From the NCBI RefSeq assembly GCF_028713855.1, contig NZ_JAQTNN010000006.1, positions 108,835 to 172,834 of the forward strand: DNA of 64,000 bases. Reading direction: 5' to 3'. A program made the position numbers and the translations under genes. Position 1 is the first letter of the stretch. The number at the start of each line of letters is the position of its first letter. This DNA is from Sulfuricurvum sp. (lineage in GTDB: Bacteria > Campylobacterota > Campylobacteria > Campylobacterales > Sulfurimonadaceae). Shown here piece after piece: positions 18,918 through 26,890 of this stretch. The notes beneath the pieces were generated by a model, which did no database searches, was not told the DNA's origin, and was given only the letters and a program-made list of their open reading frames with translations.

Positions 18918-19255
18918 GCTAAAAAATCGATCACTTTTTCCACAGGACGACCGATCACAGCTTGGTTTCCATCGATCAGAATCGGACGTTCGATCAGTTT
19001 TGGATGCTCTGCCAATGCATCGATCAGTTTTGCTTCATCCGTAATTTTTGCAAGTCCCAACTCTTTGTACAAATCCTCTTTAGTACGCATTAGCTCTCGT
19101 GCAGAAATCCCCAATTTTTGCAAAAGATCAACAATCTCTTCCCGTGATGGCGGAGTATCGAGATATTTGAACACTTCGGCACTCCCACCTTTTTCTTCTA
19201 ATAATTTTAATGCTTCACGCGATTTTGAACATTTCGGGTTATGCCAAATAATCAT
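18914..19255 (-). CDS. ArsC-family reductase
   Basis: A 113-residue glutaredoxin-fold protein of the ArsC/Spx/YffB family. The catalytic Cys is in [11 protein letters not shown], and the late motifs RPILIDGN and VIGRPVEKV match the arginine-containing arsenate-binding face of classical ArsC. This points to a glutathione/glutaredoxin-type arsenate reductase. No ars transporter or regulator gene lies nearby, so the role in arsenic resistance is unproven. It overlaps the end of the convergent chemoreceptor gene by 4 bases. Confidence 0.85.
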   Translation of the reverse strand: MIIWHNPKCSKSREALKLLEEKGGSAEVFKYLDTPPSREEIVDLLQKLGISARELMRTKEDLYKELGLAKITDEAKLIDALAEHPKLIERPILIDGNQAVIGRPVEKVIDFLA

Positions 19256-19275
19256 AGAATCTCTCCGATTTTTTT

Positions 19276-19291
19276 TGCTATTATACCCTTA
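19276..19291 (+). promoter_or_regulatory. Extended -10 promoter, probable leaderless mRNA
   Basis: TGC-TATTAT at 19276-19284 places the expected transcription start at or next to the ATG at 19291. No ribosome binding site precedes the ATG (ATACCCTT). It is the second such case in the window, after 4387. Confidence 0.4.
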
Positions 19292-19722
19292 TGACATACA
19301 CTAAATGGTTCCACAGCCACGCTGACAAACACAAAAATATAGTCGCTAAACTCTCAGCACGTAACTATACTCCTGAACAAATCATCAACTATTTTGAGTT
19401 TGACAACATGGTGCGCACTGAAAACGATTTTTGTCTTCTCTACGCGATGAAGACCAAATGCCACGATATTCCCCATCTCAACTGCTACTGGTGTGCCTGT
19501 CCCTATTTCCGCTTTAACGATAATGCCACAGCCGATAATGAGGGGAACACTCTATTTAGCTACTGCGCGATCAATGCACCTCAGGGAAAATCTTTTCAGC
19601 ATGAAAACAAAGTTCATCATGACTGCTCTGATTGCACGGTTTCTCATGACACCAAAACCATTCTCAAAAACTTTTCGACGGATTGGAAAGAGACGATGAA
19701 AGCGTGTAATTTAACCTTCTAA
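19291..19722 (+). CDS. Cys/His-rich conserved hypothetical protein
   Basis: A 143-residue soluble protein with likely metal-binding clusters: CHDIPHLNCYWCACPYF in the middle and HHDCSDCTVSH near the C-terminus. The spacing of four cysteines plus histidines suggests a zinc or Fe-S site. I recognise the style from Campylobacterota hypothetical proteins but not a function. It ends just upstream of the oxidase control region and is probably transcribed separately. Confidence 0.72.
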   Translation: MTYTKWFHSHADKHKNIVAKLSARNYTPEQIINYFEFDNMVRTENDFCLLYAMKTKCHDIPHLNCYWCACPYFRFNDNATADNEGNTLFSYCAINAPQGKSFQHENKVHHDCSDCTVSHDTKTILKNFSTDWKETMKACNLTF

Positions 19723-19748
19723 TTTTTTTAAAAAAAAATTCTAATTGC

Positions 19749-19780
19749 TTAACACAAAATTAACACTAACTGTTCATAAT
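19749..19780 (+). promoter_or_regulatory. Activator-type promoter: TAACAC direct repeat plus -10
   Basis: TTAACAC occurs at 19749-19755 and 19760-19766, an 11-base repeat period, with CATAAT at 19775-19780, eight bases after the second repeat. There is no -35 element; the repeats occupy its place. This is the geometry of PhoB/OmpR-family activated promoters. The same spacing recurs twice at 30891-30968. Confidence 0.65.
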
Positions 19781-19810
19781 CTTATCTACGGAAATTACTA
19801 TTTAGGAGAA

Positions 19811-19944
19811 ACGAAGGAGAAAAACAGAAAAAAGCCAACCAACGATCCGTCTGCTCTATGAATTGCAGCTCTCAAGCAGACGGAAAAACGTATTGCATTG
19901 CAACGCCCAAATTATAGCGTTTTTTTCTGCTATTTCTCCGACGT
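19811..19944 (+). promoter_or_regulatory. Candidate structured leader RNA (three-way junction)
   Basis: The outer stem pairs ACG/CGT, GGAGAAA with TTTCTCC, and CAGAAAAAA with TTTTTTCTG across small internal loops (19811-19833 with 19921-19944). Inside is a 10-bp perfect hairpin, TCCGTCTGCT with AGCAGACGGA (19846-19855 with 19875-19884). An alternative stem AAAAACG/CGTTTTT (19884-19890 with 19918-19924) would compete with the outer stem, a switch-like feature. No known riboswitch class is recognised. Confidence 0.5.
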
Positions 19945-19981
19945 TGTCGTGCGTACAGACCTATTTAAAAACAGGAAATGT

Positions 19982-20023
19982 ATGTTCGATATTCTCTCGC
20001 AACACCTACATCCCCTCTTTTAA
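19982..20023 (+). CDS. Possible 13-residue leader peptide
   Basis: ATG preceded by AGGA at five bases opens a 13-codon frame (MFDILSQHLHPLF) ending 34 bases before the oxidase start. It lies downstream of the structured leader. Its translation could influence the oxidase ribosome site, but there is no direct support. Confidence 0.25.
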   Translation: MFDILSQHLHPLF

Positions 20024-20057
20024 ATACCTAAACACTTAAATCTCACAGGAGGATTTT

Positions 20058-21398
20058 ATGGATATGTTAGGATTGTATCCCTTATTTTATGTTCCCCATT
20101 TTGGCTCGGCATGGCTAATGGGGCTGACAGGTGCTATTCATATTATGGCATCTCACACATCTGTAGGTGCAGCGCTTTTGTTCGCATTTTTGGCTCACAA
20201 GGCGCAAAAAGAGAACCGCACCGATTTGTATGATTATATGAAACGCTATGGAATGTTTTTGCTGATCTTCTCATACGTTATCGGCTCCATCACAGGACCG
20301 GGTATTTGGTATACGGCAACGGCGGCAAGTCCCAGAGGAATCAGTGCCCTCATCCACAACTTTGTATGGGTATGGGCTACGGAATGGGTATTTTTCGTCT
20401 ACGAAGTACTTGGTGTTTTTGCTCTCATCTATTTTATGGATAAAGTAGATCGAAAAACCCACCTGAAACTCACCTATACTTTTGCGATTGCTTCGGTCGG
20501 AACCCTCGCATTGATCATCGGTATTATCAGCTTTATGATGTGGCCGGGGACAGAAGCGTATTACACGACAGGTTCTGCCAGCGATGCGTTTTTCGGTATT
20601 AACACCTTCCCTCATATGTTTTTACGTATCGGATTCATGATTATGATGTCAGGGATCATCGGGATGATTATCTCTTCCGCCATGCGCAAAGAGAATAAAG
20701 CTCTTTCTGAAGAATTGACGCAAAAGATGGGATGGGTCAGCTTACTGGGTGGTTTCGTCACCGTCTTTTTCTTTATGTGGTATGTTAATACCCTTCCACT
20801 TAATGCGCACACATTGCTCGGAATGCAAAAAGATGCGATCGTTATGAACCGTATTATTCTTGCTGTTTTGTTCTCGATCTATTTCTCTATCGCGATTATC
20901 AAACCGCAATGGGTCACTCGCACACTTGCCATCACGATGATGTTTGTGATCGGTATTGTGGGCGTATGGCCGGGTGAAAAATTGCGTGAAAGTATGCGTA
21001 AACCATGGGTAGCGGGGCAATACGTCTACAGTGATCAAATCATCGGAAGAGATGTCCCCGGCAAAGGGATCAAAGATGAAACAGGGCGATTGTCCGAAAA
21101 AGGGTTGTTAAAACTTGACCTTTGGATTCCTGAACGTCTGCGCACTATTACCCCTGAAAACAAACTCGAAGTGGGAAAACTGCTAACGCGTATTGCCTGT
21201 TCAAACTGTCACTCTCTCGAAAAAGATGGTGTTTACCGACCACTTATACCATTAGCAGGGCCTATGGGTGAAGCAGGGATTAAAGACTACATGAAGAATG
21301 TCATCGGTACGGGCTCAGTCGCCTATATGCCAAAAATTTCTCTTCCGGACGAAGAGTATGATGCGATGGCCGCCTATATTGCCTCGCAAGCCAAATAA
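20058..21398 (+). CDS. Cytochrome bd-type oxidase subunit I with C-terminal cytochrome c domain
   Basis: The 446-residue protein starts with the CydA-like membrane part: nine or so helices, early His in GAIHIMASHTSVGAALLF, GSITGPGIWYTATAASP, and WVWATEWVFFVYEVLG. It lacks the long Q-loop of classical CydA. At residues about 370-446 is a cytochrome c domain with CSNCHSLEKDG and a Met in AYMPKISLPDEEYDAM. This layout matches the OR-C group of the bd superfamily, which probably takes electrons from cytochrome c instead of quinol. AGGAGG precedes the ATG. It is co-transcribed with the next gene (12-base gap). Substrate and function remain unproven in this group. Confidence 0.8.
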   Translation: MDMLGLYPLFYVPHFGSAWLMGLTGAIHIMASHTSVGAALLFAFLAHKAQKENRTDLYDYMKRYGMFLLIFSYVIGSITGPGIWYTATAASPRGISALIHNFVWVWATEWVFFVYEVLGVFALIYFMDKVDRKTHLKLTYTFAIASVGTLALIIGIISFMMWPGTEAYYTTGSASDAFFGINTFPHMFLRIGFMIMMSGIIGMIISSAMRKENKALSEELTQKMGWVSLLGGFVTVFFFMWYVNTLPLNAHTLLGMQKDAIVMNRIILAVLFSIYFSIAIIKPQWVTRTLAITMMFVIGIVGVWPGEKLRESMRKPWVAGQYVYSDQIIGRDVPGKGIKDETGRLSEKGLLKLDLWIPERLRTITPENKLEVGKLLTRIACSNCHSLEKDGVYRPLIPLAGPMGEAGIKDYMKNVIGTGSVAYMPKISLPDEEYDAMAAYIASQAK

Positions 21399-21410
21399 AG
21401 GAGAAAAATT

Positions 21411-22604
21411 ATGGATGCAACATTCATAAATACAATGAAGGATGCTGCCGGCGTACCGTTTTACCCGGTAGTATTCCAAGGACTTTATGTCTTAACATGG
21501 GCTCTGCACGCGGCTTTTGTATTATTGGCGCTTGGCTCTATGGGACTTTCGATCTATGGAAGTACTCAACAAAAAAGTGATCCCTATTGGAAAATACTGA
21601 CACCACATCTCATTATGACCGGCAAAATCAGTATCTCGATTCTAATCGTTTTGGGAGTTGCCCCGCTGTTGTTCACTCAGGTCATTTATGATTCGGGTTG
21701 GTATGTAGCAAATACCCTCTCAGGAGCATGGGTCTTTATCTTTATTTATGCGCTTGTCATCGGATATACAATGTACTATTGGTATCAATACTCCAATAAA
21801 AAGGGCTCATCGAGTAACACCCTGATCGGAATCGTCTCGTTTGCCATCTTGGTATTTTGCGGTGTCTTGATGCACAACTTCGCGGTTGAAGCGATCTCAC
21901 CGACAAAATGGATGGATTGGTATGCACCTAATGGTGTAGTCGATAACTCCGGATGGAATATGCATCTCGATCCTCTTCGACTTGGATTTATGGTGAGCTT
22001 GATGATTCCGGTGACCGGAATTTTTATGCAAAACTACAGCCGATTTTTGAGCACACGAAAAGATTTTGAACCGAAATATCTCGAATTTGTTAAAAAATTG
22101 GGCACCAAAATGGCTATTATCGGCTTGCTCATCAGTGCGGCATTGTTCACCGTATGGATGCAAAAAGAGAATCTCCTTTTACATCCGCTTTCATTGACTA
22201 CGGTTGTTTCGGTCGTTATACTCCTATTATTAGCGATGGGCAATAAAAACAGCTACCTTACTACTGGAGTGCTTGTCATTGTTGCACTGTTGATCTCAGG
22301 TGTCAGAGAGCTTATCCGCTATAACATTATGTCCGGTATCGGATACGATTTGTACGGTTATCACATGAATCTAGAGTGGGAAACGATTGCGATGTTCTTG
22401 CTGACGTTTGCCATACTCGGATTCACAGGGATTGCCTTCATCCTGACTATGGCATGGAAGGTCGGAAAAACAGAAGGTGTCTATACGGCAACTGAAGGTT
22501 CAGCCGTATCTCGGCTCGCTAATGCTTCATTGGCATTGTTTATACTTTGGATCACTGTTTATTTCGGATGGGGAATGGTAGCTCTATTTAAAAATACGCT
22601 CTAA
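21411..22604 (+). CDS. Second membrane subunit of the bd-like oxidase
   Basis: A 397-residue integral membrane protein with about ten helices and no cofactor motif of classical CydB. The N-terminal helices (FYPVVFQGLYVLTWALHAAFVLLALGSMGL) resemble those of the subunit I partner, as expected for the CydA-derived second subunit of the OR-C/OR-N oxidase types. Conserved-looking His residues occur in ALHAAF, TPHLIMTGK and CGVLMHNF. Its gene follows subunit I by 12 bases and shares its ribosome-site style (AAAGGAG). It ends at a hairpin terminator. Confidence 0.75.
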   Translation: MDATFINTMKDAAGVPFYPVVFQGLYVLTWALHAAFVLLALGSMGLSIYGSTQQKSDPYWKILTPHLIMTGKISISILIVLGVAPLLFTQVIYDSGWYVANTLSGAWVFIFIYALVIGYTMYYWYQYSNKKGSSSNTLIGIVSFAILVFCGVLMHNFAVEAISPTKWMDWYAPNGVVDNSGWNMHLDPLRLGFMVSLMIPVTGIFMQNYSRFLSTRKDFEPKYLEFVKKLGTKMAIIGLLISAALFTVWMQKENLLLHPLSLTTVVSVVILLLLAMGNKNSYLTTGVLVIVALLISGVRELIRYNIMSGIGYDLYGYHMNLEWETIAMFLLTFAILGFTGIAFILTMAWKVGKTEGVYTATEGSAVSRLANASLALFILWITVYFGWGMVALFKNTL

Positions 22605-22615
22605 TTCCCTTTATC

Positions 22616-22649
22616 AAGAAAGTCCCCTGTGGGACTTCTTGGTGTTTTT
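22616..22649 (+). terminator. Terminator after the oxidase operon
   Basis: AAGAAAGTCCC-CTGT-GGGACTTCTT, with one bulged A, is followed by GGTGTTTTT. It is a strong stem with a short delayed T tract. Confidence 0.6.
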
Positions 22650-22653
22650 ACAC

Positions 22654-22709
22654 GAGAGTCTTACTTGCAAAATCGACCTCCTTAAAGATTCATACCATCT
22701 AAGGCTCTC
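22654..22709. repeat. Imperfect inverted repeat between convergent genes
   Basis: GAGAGTCTTA and TAAGGCTCTC match in 9 of 10 pairs, 36 bases apart, between the oxidase terminator and the TonB receptor stop codon. There is no T run on either strand, so its role is unclear. Confidence 0.3.
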
Positions 22710-22726
22710 ATGTCAAAATATCGATC

Positions 22727-24802
22727 TTACCACTTCCCTTCAACCGATAAAAGAACCTGTGGTTTTGTGTGCTCTTTATCCACTTGAGTTTGGGTGATCG
22801 CTCCCCCTGCATCGTACAAACGTGACGTTGTCTCTACGGTTGAAGCAGTGATATTTTTCACGTTAAACTGCAATTTAAACGCTTTATTGAGCCGTTTATT
22901 GGCATAGAGATCGAGTGTACCGTACCCTTTTTGCGATTGGGATATGAAATACTCTTGCGGATCATCGTATCCGCCGACGTAGCGATAAGCCGCTCCATAG
23001 GTAATTTCTGACGCTTTGAGGGTATGGTCAAAACCGAGGTTACAGGTAAAACTCGGTGTTTGTAAAATCTCTCTTTTGACTCCCGTTAGAGTGTTGGTGA
23101 GCGATGAGTCTTGCAAGGTTGCATTGGCGAAAATACCGAAACCTTCCACATACTCTTTGAGCGATTTTTTAAGCTCTAGCTCGAGACCCCACAATGACCC
23201 CTCTCCTGCATTTTCAGGGGTTTGCTCATAGCGTCCCGATACGGAGTTAAAACGGATCGCATTTTCGATTTTATCATTGATGGTTCGATAAAACCCGCCG
23301 ATACTCGCCAAGCCTTTATCCTCAAAAAAGTGTTCATACCGAAGCTCATAACTCAGTGCTTTTTCTTCGTTCAAATTCGGGTTTCCGATCACATCGGGAC
23401 GATGGATGCTGTTTTCATCGAGGGTGCTGTTGGTACTCGCCGATAGTTGGCTGAGTCTGGGGAGACGGACGGTTTTAGCGACACTCGCACGGATATTGTC
23501 TTTTGATGTCACCTGAAACAGTGTGTGCAGAGATGGCGCGAAGTAACCCAGATTTAACGTCGCACCATAGTCTCTATTTAATGTCTCATAGCGGAGTCCT
23601 GGGGTAATGACGATCCCCTCATTCAATGTATATTCGTCTTGGATATAGAGCGAGAGTTTGTCCTCTTTCATCTGGATTTTATCGTTCACCGAGGTGACAT
23701 CTACCCCGTTTAAAATCCTTGTGGTTTCATCGATCTGATCGCTTCTTTTGAGTTCAAATCCGCCTTTCATGAAATGATCATCTCGAAGTGCCGTATAATC
23801 CCCCTGAAGACCGTAAAACCGACTCAATACATAATCGTGCTCTTTACGATTGGTAGCAGAAGGGGTCGATAATGACTCTAAATCACCGCGCTCTTCGAAC
23901 GAGTGGATTTTTGCTTTCCACTCAAAAATATCATCTCCGAATCGGTGCTCTGCCCCCAATGCTGACCAAAGCATCGTGTTGGTCGCATCGTCATGACTTC
24001 GGTAACGGCTCGTTGGAGTAGCTGAGCCCTCGGTCATAGTCGTCGAAGTGATCGTGTCACTATCATGATTAAACGTCACCGACCCGTCATAGAGTATTTT
24101 AAGGCGTGAGGAGGGGGAGTAGTTGAGCTTTGCACGCACACCCACGGAGCGATTTTTGCTCCTATCATCACGCTCTTCATTGGTATCCAATGCTGTTTTA
24201 TCGGTAACAATATCCGTCCGATCTTCTTTAATATTATTAGACGCATTCAGATTTACCAAATACGAAACTTTATCGAGTTTCCCTTCTCGTTGCACATACG
24301 CGGTTTCGCTCAAATCCTCACCGTAAGCACCGAGTGTCACTTTTGCAGAGGTTCGCCCCTCCGATTTTGGTTTTTTGAGAACAACGTTGACGATCCCCCC
24401 CATCGATTCGGCAGTGTACTCCGCCGAACCGTTCGTCATCACCTCGATCCGCTCAATCATATCGGGTGAAATCTGCTCCAGAGGACTAGAGCGTTTACTG
24501 GTTCCGGTCGAGGTTGCTTCACCGTCGATCATCACCACCGTATATCCCTTACCCGGAGCACTAGCGGGGCCTTTACCATTTGGGATCGTTACTCCGGGGG
24601 TGCGTCGGAGAATCTCTAACGCATTCGAATCACCGTATTGTGTTAATTCCTCTGCGTTGATAATCCGTTTTGCGATGGAATTGTCCCGTCGCTCATCGAT
24701 AGCGGTATACACCTGGGCAATTTGGATTTTATCGAGGGTAATAATCTCTTGCGCACAAACACTCGAACCTAAAATGATAAAATTTAAAAGATGATGATTC
24801 AC
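22727..24802 (-). CDS. TonB-dependent outer-membrane receptor (operon A, second receptor)
   Basis: A 691-residue receptor. GTG 24802 is chosen because AAGGG lies seven bases upstream and a signal peptide starts there (VNHHLLNFIILGSSVCA). The 40 residues before it in the ORF track lie inside the activator gene. The plug domain (about 25-140) shows SNALEILRRTPGVTIPNGKG, YTVVMIDGEATSTGT and IERIEVMTNGSAEYTAESMGGIVNVVLKK. The barrel fills the rest and ends in VLLSVEGKW. The plug resembles the FecA-like/OMP_b-brl_3 type more than BtuB. It is the last gene of the six-gene leftward operon, one base after the activator stop. The ligand is unknown. Confidence 0.88.
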   Translation of the reverse strand: MNHHLLNFIILGSSVCAQEIITLDKIQIAQVYTAIDERRDNSIAKRIINAEELTQYGDSNALEILRRTPGVTIPNGKGPASAPGKGYTVVMIDGEATSTGTSKRSSPLEQISPDMIERIEVMTNGSAEYTAESMGGIVNVVLKKPKSEGRTSAKVTLGAYGEDLSETAYVQREGKLDKVSYLVNLNASNNIKEDRTDIVTDKTALDTNEERDDRSKNRSVGVRAKLNYSPSSRLKILYDGSVTFNHDSDTITSTTMTEGSATPTSRYRSHDDATNTMLWSALGAEHRFGDDIFEWKAKIHSFEERGDLESLSTPSATNRKEHDYVLSRFYGLQGDYTALRDDHFMKGGFELKRSDQIDETTRILNGVDVTSVNDKIQMKEDKLSLYIQDEYTLNEGIVITPGLRYETLNRDYGATLNLGYFAPSLHTLFQVTSKDNIRASVAKTVRLPRLSQLSASTNSTLDENSIHRPDVIGNPNLNEEKALSYELRYEHFFEDKGLASIGGFYRTINDKIENAIRFNSVSGRYEQTPENAGEGSLWGLELELKKSLKEYVEGFGIFANATLQDSSLTNTLTGVKREILQTPSFTCNLGFDHTLKASEITYGAAYRYVGGYDDPQEYFISQSQKGYGTLDLYANKRLNKAFKLQFNVKNITASTVETTSRLYDAGGAITQTQVDKEHTKPQVLLSVEGKW

Positions 24803-24803
24803 T

Positions 24804-25622
24804 CTATTTCCCTTCTTCGCTTTGCATATTACACATAAACGCATCACACGCCAACACTGCCGCACCGTAGGATGTCGTGATTTGCGGATACTCAGGGACA
24901 AAAATTTTATGCCCCAGCTCATTTTCGATAGCGTTCACCAACCCATCATTGAGAGCAGGTCCTCCGTCGAAATAGACGTTCTCTTTAACCCCTACCCGTT
25001 TCACCAGTTTTACGATCCGTTTGGCGATAGAGTAATGCACTCCCGAGACGATGTCTTCGACGCTGTGGTTATTGCCTAGCAATCCGATAATCTCCGATTC
25101 GGCAAATACGGCGCACGTACTACTGATCGAGAGCGGTGTCCCCACTGATTTAAAATGATAATCACTCAGCTCATCCACCCCAATTTCCAGATTCATCGCT
25201 ACGACATCGAGAAATTTTCCCGTCCCCGCCGCGCAACGGTCATTCATAGCAAAATTGACCACATTCCCCTCGGCATCGAGTGAAATCGCCTTGCTGTCTT
25301 GTCCGCCGATGTTGATGATCGTTTTGATATTTCCGTAGCTTTTGGCGGCTTGTTGCGCTCCGATGGCATTGGCAGTAATCTCGCTGATATTTTCATCCGC
25401 CTCTTTAAACAGCTTACGACCATATCCGGTGGCTACCGTATAGACCACCTCGCTCTCATCAATACTTAACTCTTTTAGCAGCTCTGCCAACGCCTCTTGG
25501 GCGTATTTGTAAAACATACTCCCGCTTGCGCTGATTTTATGCCCGATTAGATTTTTATTCTCATCCGCGACACTGATTTTGATCGCGGTAGAGCCGATAT
25601 CTATTCCTACAAAATATCTCAT
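24804..25622 (-). CDS. ATP-dependent activator of a 2-hydroxyacyl-CoA dehydratase-type enzyme (BadF/HgdC family)
   Basis: A 272-residue ASKHA-fold ATPase. Phosphate-binding motifs are GIDIGSTAIKI near the N-terminus, NIGGQDSKAI at about 105-115 and FDGGPALNDGL near 225. The two cysteines that hold the dimer-bridging [4Fe-4S] cluster are in MNDRCAAGTGKF and ISSTCAVFAESE. Such activators push low-potential electrons into their partner at the cost of ATP. The partner gene overlaps it by 4 bases upstream. The pair resembles E. coli YjiL/YjiM and the characterised double-cubane cluster protein system, not a complete two-subunit dehydratase. Confidence 0.9.
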   Translation of the reverse strand: MRYFVGIDIGSTAIKISVADENKNLIGHKISASGSMFYKYAQEALAELLKELSIDESEVVYTVATGYGRKLFKEADENISEITANAIGAQQAAKSYGNIKTIINIGGQDSKAISLDAEGNVVNFAMNDRCAAGTGKFLDVVAMNLEIGVDELSDYHFKSVGTPLSISSTCAVFAESEIIGLLGNNHSVEDIVSGVHYSIAKRIVKLVKRVGVKENVYFDGGPALNDGLVNAIENELGHKIFVPEYPQITTSYGAAVLACDAFMCNMQSEEGK

Positions 25623-26890
25623 TTTTTCATTCTCTTTCGATTTTTTAATGACTCGATAAACGCTTCAACCCGCGTCGTAAGCTGTCCGTGTTGTGAGGGG
25701 CTGTAATCGCTCTCGATATAAAGAATCGGGATACCCTCACGCTCCATTGCCGCCAAGACACTGCGTTGTTCCATCTCATACACCTGACACCCCGCAAACG
25801 CCTGATAGATCACCCCATCACCGCTGTAACTGCGCACCAGTTGGATGATTCTGCGGATTCGGTCGTCATTTTGAGTGAATATCGGGCAAGTACACGCTTT
25901 GAGATATTTATCCGAAACCGAATCGATCATGTCATAGAGATTCCACTCATCCACTGCCACCATATCGTTAAACATACGATTCGAACTGCACGTCTCATCG
26001 GCGACGATGATTGCATCGCTCTGTTCGATAATGAGTGGGATTTTATAGTTGGGGAAAATCGGCGGTGAACCGGTATAGACGATACGCGGACTCGCTTTTC
26101 CAGCCACGTTGATACTATCACTCGCCCGTTGTTCCAACTCTGAAACCAGTTTTTCGACCGCACTTATCCACTCATCTATTTTGTCAAAGAAAAAAGCGTT
26201 CGTGACCAAAAACATATCGACACCCAAAATCGGAACTGCTTTGTTTTTTCGAAACTCGGTGAGCTTATGATAGAGCGATTGTGCATACCCCACCTTTTTA
26301 ATCGCACTCTCCAGATTGGATCTTGTCAGCTTTTTCCCCTGAAATTTAGAGAGTTTCACGGCGAAACTTTTGACACTCTCGCGCCAATAGTGACGACTCT
26401 CTTCACTCTCTTTGGTACGAGGAAATCCGACATCGATTACGGTATGTCCGAAACTCTCGATGATGGCTCCCGCTTTGGTCTTTTGGTCGCATGTCGTCGG
26501 AGAAAAAGTGATGTCGGGCTTATCGGAAAAATTATCCGAAGCGAACCACCCCACTGTTGCTTTGACCAGCGGGCACGACTTTTGAGGCAACAGATCACCA
26601 CCGATCTCATCGTCGGTATAAAACCCGTTACAGAGTCGGATCGGTACAGCGTCCAGTGCATAGATGATTTCCGAGGGGATTTGGATACACATCGTCCCGA
26701 TTTTCGCTTTCCCCTCGTGGAGCGGATGGTGATGACAATAGACTTTTTCAAACAAATCGTAAAAATAGCCCATGCTCTGGATTGGGGATTTAAAATCCTC
26801 CCGAAGTGCATTGAGGACGCTTATCGCCTCCATCGCTTTATGGCGGTTTTGACGCTCTGCCGATGTCTCAATCGTGTGTTCAGTGTGCAT
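25619..26890 (-). CDS. Double-cubane-type 2-hydroxyacyl-CoA dehydratase homologue (HgdB/BcrC family)
   Basis: The start at 26890 is set by AAGGAG five bases upstream; the 40 extra residues of the ORF track lie in the ferredoxin gene. The 423-residue protein has the HgdB/BcrC two-domain layout with family cysteine motifs KIGTMCIQIPSE, QKSCPLVKAT, SPTTCDQKT and FAGCQVYEME. A single-subunit homologue with its own activator fits the double-cubane cluster protein family, which reduces small molecules with ATP-driven electrons and whose natural substrate is unknown. The setting between TonB receptors and a polyferredoxin is unusual. Fermentative amino-acid dehydration is unlikely because no CoA-transferase gene is nearby. 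Confidence 0.85.
   Translation of the reverse strand: MHTEHTIETSAERQNRHKAMEAISVLNALREDFKSPIQSMGYFYDLFEKVYCHHHPLHEGKAKIGTMCIQIPSEIIYALDAVPIRLCNGFYTDDEIGGDLLPQKSCPLVKATVGWFASDNFSDKPDITFSPTTCDQKTKAGAIIESFGHTVIDVGFPRTKESEESRHYWRESVKSFAVKLSKFQGKKLTRSNLESAIKKVGYAQSLYHKLTEFRKNKAVPILGVDMFLVTNAFFFDKIDEWISAVEKLVSELEQRASDSINVAGKASPRIVYTGSPPIFPNYKIPLIIEQSDAIIVADETCSSNRMFNDMVAVDEWNLYDMIDSVSDKYLKACTCPIFTQNDDRIRRIIQLVRSYSGDGVIYQAFAGCQVYEMEQRSVLAAMEREGIPILYIESDYSPSQHGQLTTRVEAFIESLKNRKRMKK

Larger units (their letters stand above)
19723..20057 (+). other. 335-base gene-free control region and leader
   Basis: The only gap over 300 bases. It holds, in order, the TTAACAC double box and -10 (19749-19780), a foldable three-way-junction element (19811-19944), a possible 13-codon leader ORF (19982-20023) and the AGGAGG ribosome site of the oxidase gene. 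The leader from the predicted start near 19787 would be about 270 bases long. Confidence 0.6.
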
